NCBI GenBank assembly: GCA_020048595.1
Contig: JAIFMH010000172.1
Span: forward strand, 1 to 7,600
Direction: 5' to 3'
DNA: 7,600 nucleotides
Source: Bacteroidota bacterium
Lineage (GTDB): Bacteria; Bacteroidota; Bacteroidia; Bacteroidales; UBA4417
Below, piece after piece: positions 7,090 through 7,600 of the stretch; within the stretch, counting starts at the first letter, position 1; each line of letters begins with the position of its first letter. A model generated the notes under the pieces. That model ran no database searches and was not told where the DNA came from. It worked only from the letters and a program-made list of their open reading frames with translations. Position numbers and translations under genes: made by a program.

Positions 7090-7428
7090 TCAGGATGTAC
7101 GAATAGAAATATAAACTGGAGGTGCCCTTAATAAAAACGAATACTTTGACTGATCGGGGAAATGGGTAGAAACATAATTGATAGTTACTTTTTGCAGGAA
7201 ACATTGCTTTTTTGTTTCAACGCTATTTTTATACAACGCATAAAATGAAAACTCAAAACCCGGCACAGGACATTTTTTGTGGTATTCATGAAAATGACAT
7301 TCTTTTCCTGAATCATAAACAATGCGTTCATGATGATGAAACCGACCGTCTAAAAACTTAATCACCAGTGGAGTAAGGAATACAACCGCCAATGATACAG
7401 AAAGAATATTTATAAGTTTTTTAGTCAT
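7090..7428 (-). CDS. Small His/Cys-rich membrane-anchored protein next to TonB receptor
   Basis: A 112-residue protein with no function I can assign. An N-terminal hydrophobic segment (about 5-26) is probably a signal anchor or uncleaved signal peptide that places the rest in the periplasm. A metal-ligand-like cluster follows: HHHE (31-34), then CHFHEYHKKCP (44-54), with C44, H45, H47, H50 and C53, and then GFEFSFYA (57-64). The C-terminal half is beta-like and ends with LLRAPPVYI (99-107). Small His-rich proteins with a CP..FEF segment and a late RAPP motif occur beside TonB receptors in other Bacteroidota, as I recall. Only 4 bases separate its stop from the receptor ATG, so co-transcription is very likely. 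A role as metal-binding accessory or sensor for the receptor is inferred from the residues and position only. The start at 7428 has an A-rich leader (GATATAAAA). Confidence 0.8.
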   Translation of the reverse strand: MTKKLINILSVSLAVVFLTPLVIKFLDGRFHHHERIVYDSGKECHFHEYHKKCPVPGFEFSFYALYKNSVETKKQCFLQKVTINYVSTHFPDQSKYSFLLRAPPVYISIRTS

Positions 7429-7490
7429 TTTTATATCTCATAATTTTCAGCGCAATAACCGACCACGTCTCATCAAGACTCGTTTTTTAC

Positions 7491-7508
7491 AACGAAAACA
7501 ATTTCGTT
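7491..7508. promoter_or_regulatory. Perfect dyad AACGAAA-N4-TTTCGTT, candidate operator
   Basis: Two 7-base arms, AACGAAA and TTTCGTT, are exactly complementary around the spacer ACAA. The dyad lies 63 to 80 bases upstream of the His/Cys-rich gene, where an operator for the gene pair would be expected. On the minus strand it is not followed by a T-tract, so it does not look like a terminator for that strand. A metal-responsive repressor site is possible, but I cannot match it to a known consensus. Confidence 0.4.
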
Positions 7509-7517
7509 CTTTTAAAT

Positions 7518-7529
7518 ATCAGAGCTGAT
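7518..7529. promoter_or_regulatory. Short dyad ATCAG-AG-CTGAT
   Basis: A second small inverted repeat with 5-base arms lies 9 bases from the larger dyad and just past the possible stop at 7532. It may be half of a composite operator or a weak hairpin at the end of the upstream gene. A 5-base dyad arises often by chance, so support is weak. Confidence 0.25.
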
Positions 7530-7531
7530 GC

Positions 7532-7600
7532 TTAATGCTGAAACCTGGCCATAATTGTCTTGTTCCCTTTTACATGCTCATTCATTTTAACGCATATTTC
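7532..7600 (-). CDS. Possible 3' end of a gene entering from the right
   Basis: From the right edge one minus-strand frame is open for 22 codons and ends in TAA at 7534-7532, reading EICVKMNEHVKGNKTIMARF then QH. The other two minus frames stop within 20 bases. The mixed composition looks protein-like, but the segment is too short to identify a family or to rule out chance. A plus-strand frame is also open from 7535 to the edge, which lowers confidence. Confidence 0.35.
   Translation of the reverse strand, partial: EICVKMNEHVKGNKTIMARFQH

Noticed and set aside
7535..7600. Plus-strand frame open from an ATG to the right edge
   Set aside because: It gives only 22 codons with no supporting site, and it is antisense to a more protein-like minus-strand frame. 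Neither can be settled within the window.

Overview
The window looks like an AT-rich chromosomal segment from a member of the Bacteroidota. This is an inference from three things: a TonB-dependent receptor with an N-terminal carboxypeptidase-regulatory-like domain, a DUF4382-type lipoprotein, and A-rich rather than Shine-Dalgarno-type sequence before most starts. Every gene I can support is on the minus strand, so transcription runs from high to low coordinates. No rRNA, tRNA or CRISPR array was seen.

From the right edge: 7532-7600 may hold the last 22 codons of a gene entering from outside. A gap of about 100 bases follows, containing two dyad-symmetric sequences. Next is a tight two-gene unit: a small membrane-anchored His/Cys-rich protein (7090-7428) and a 757-residue TonB-dependent receptor (4812-7085). 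His-rich sequence in both proteins suggests uptake of a transition metal, but the substrate is not proven. A purine-rich microsatellite (4703-4772) lies before a pyridoxine/pyridoxamine (or hydroxymethylpyrimidine) kinase gene (3796-4671), which ends at a likely intrinsic terminator (3766-3786).

The next pair (2092-3627) is a small isoprenylcysteine-methyltransferase-like membrane protein and a YeeE/YedE-type thiosulfate/sulfur transporter. They are 15 bases apart, and the second has an unusually strong ribosome binding site. An IS1595-family element of about 1 kb follows (924-1946). Its transposase is full length, but two expected catalytic positions look substituted, and no target duplication flanks its imperfect terminal inverted repeats, so it is probably an old, immobile copy. 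After a non-coding stretch with a short GGAAGTC repeat, a DUF4382-like lipoprotein gene begins at 614 and runs off the left edge.

The window is mostly accessory and transport genes rather than one integrated pathway. I do not see strong evidence for an undescribed defence or biosynthetic system. The best leads are the His/Cys-rich protein plus receptor unit with its upstream dyads, the methyltransferase/YeeE pair, and the degenerate IS1595 copy.
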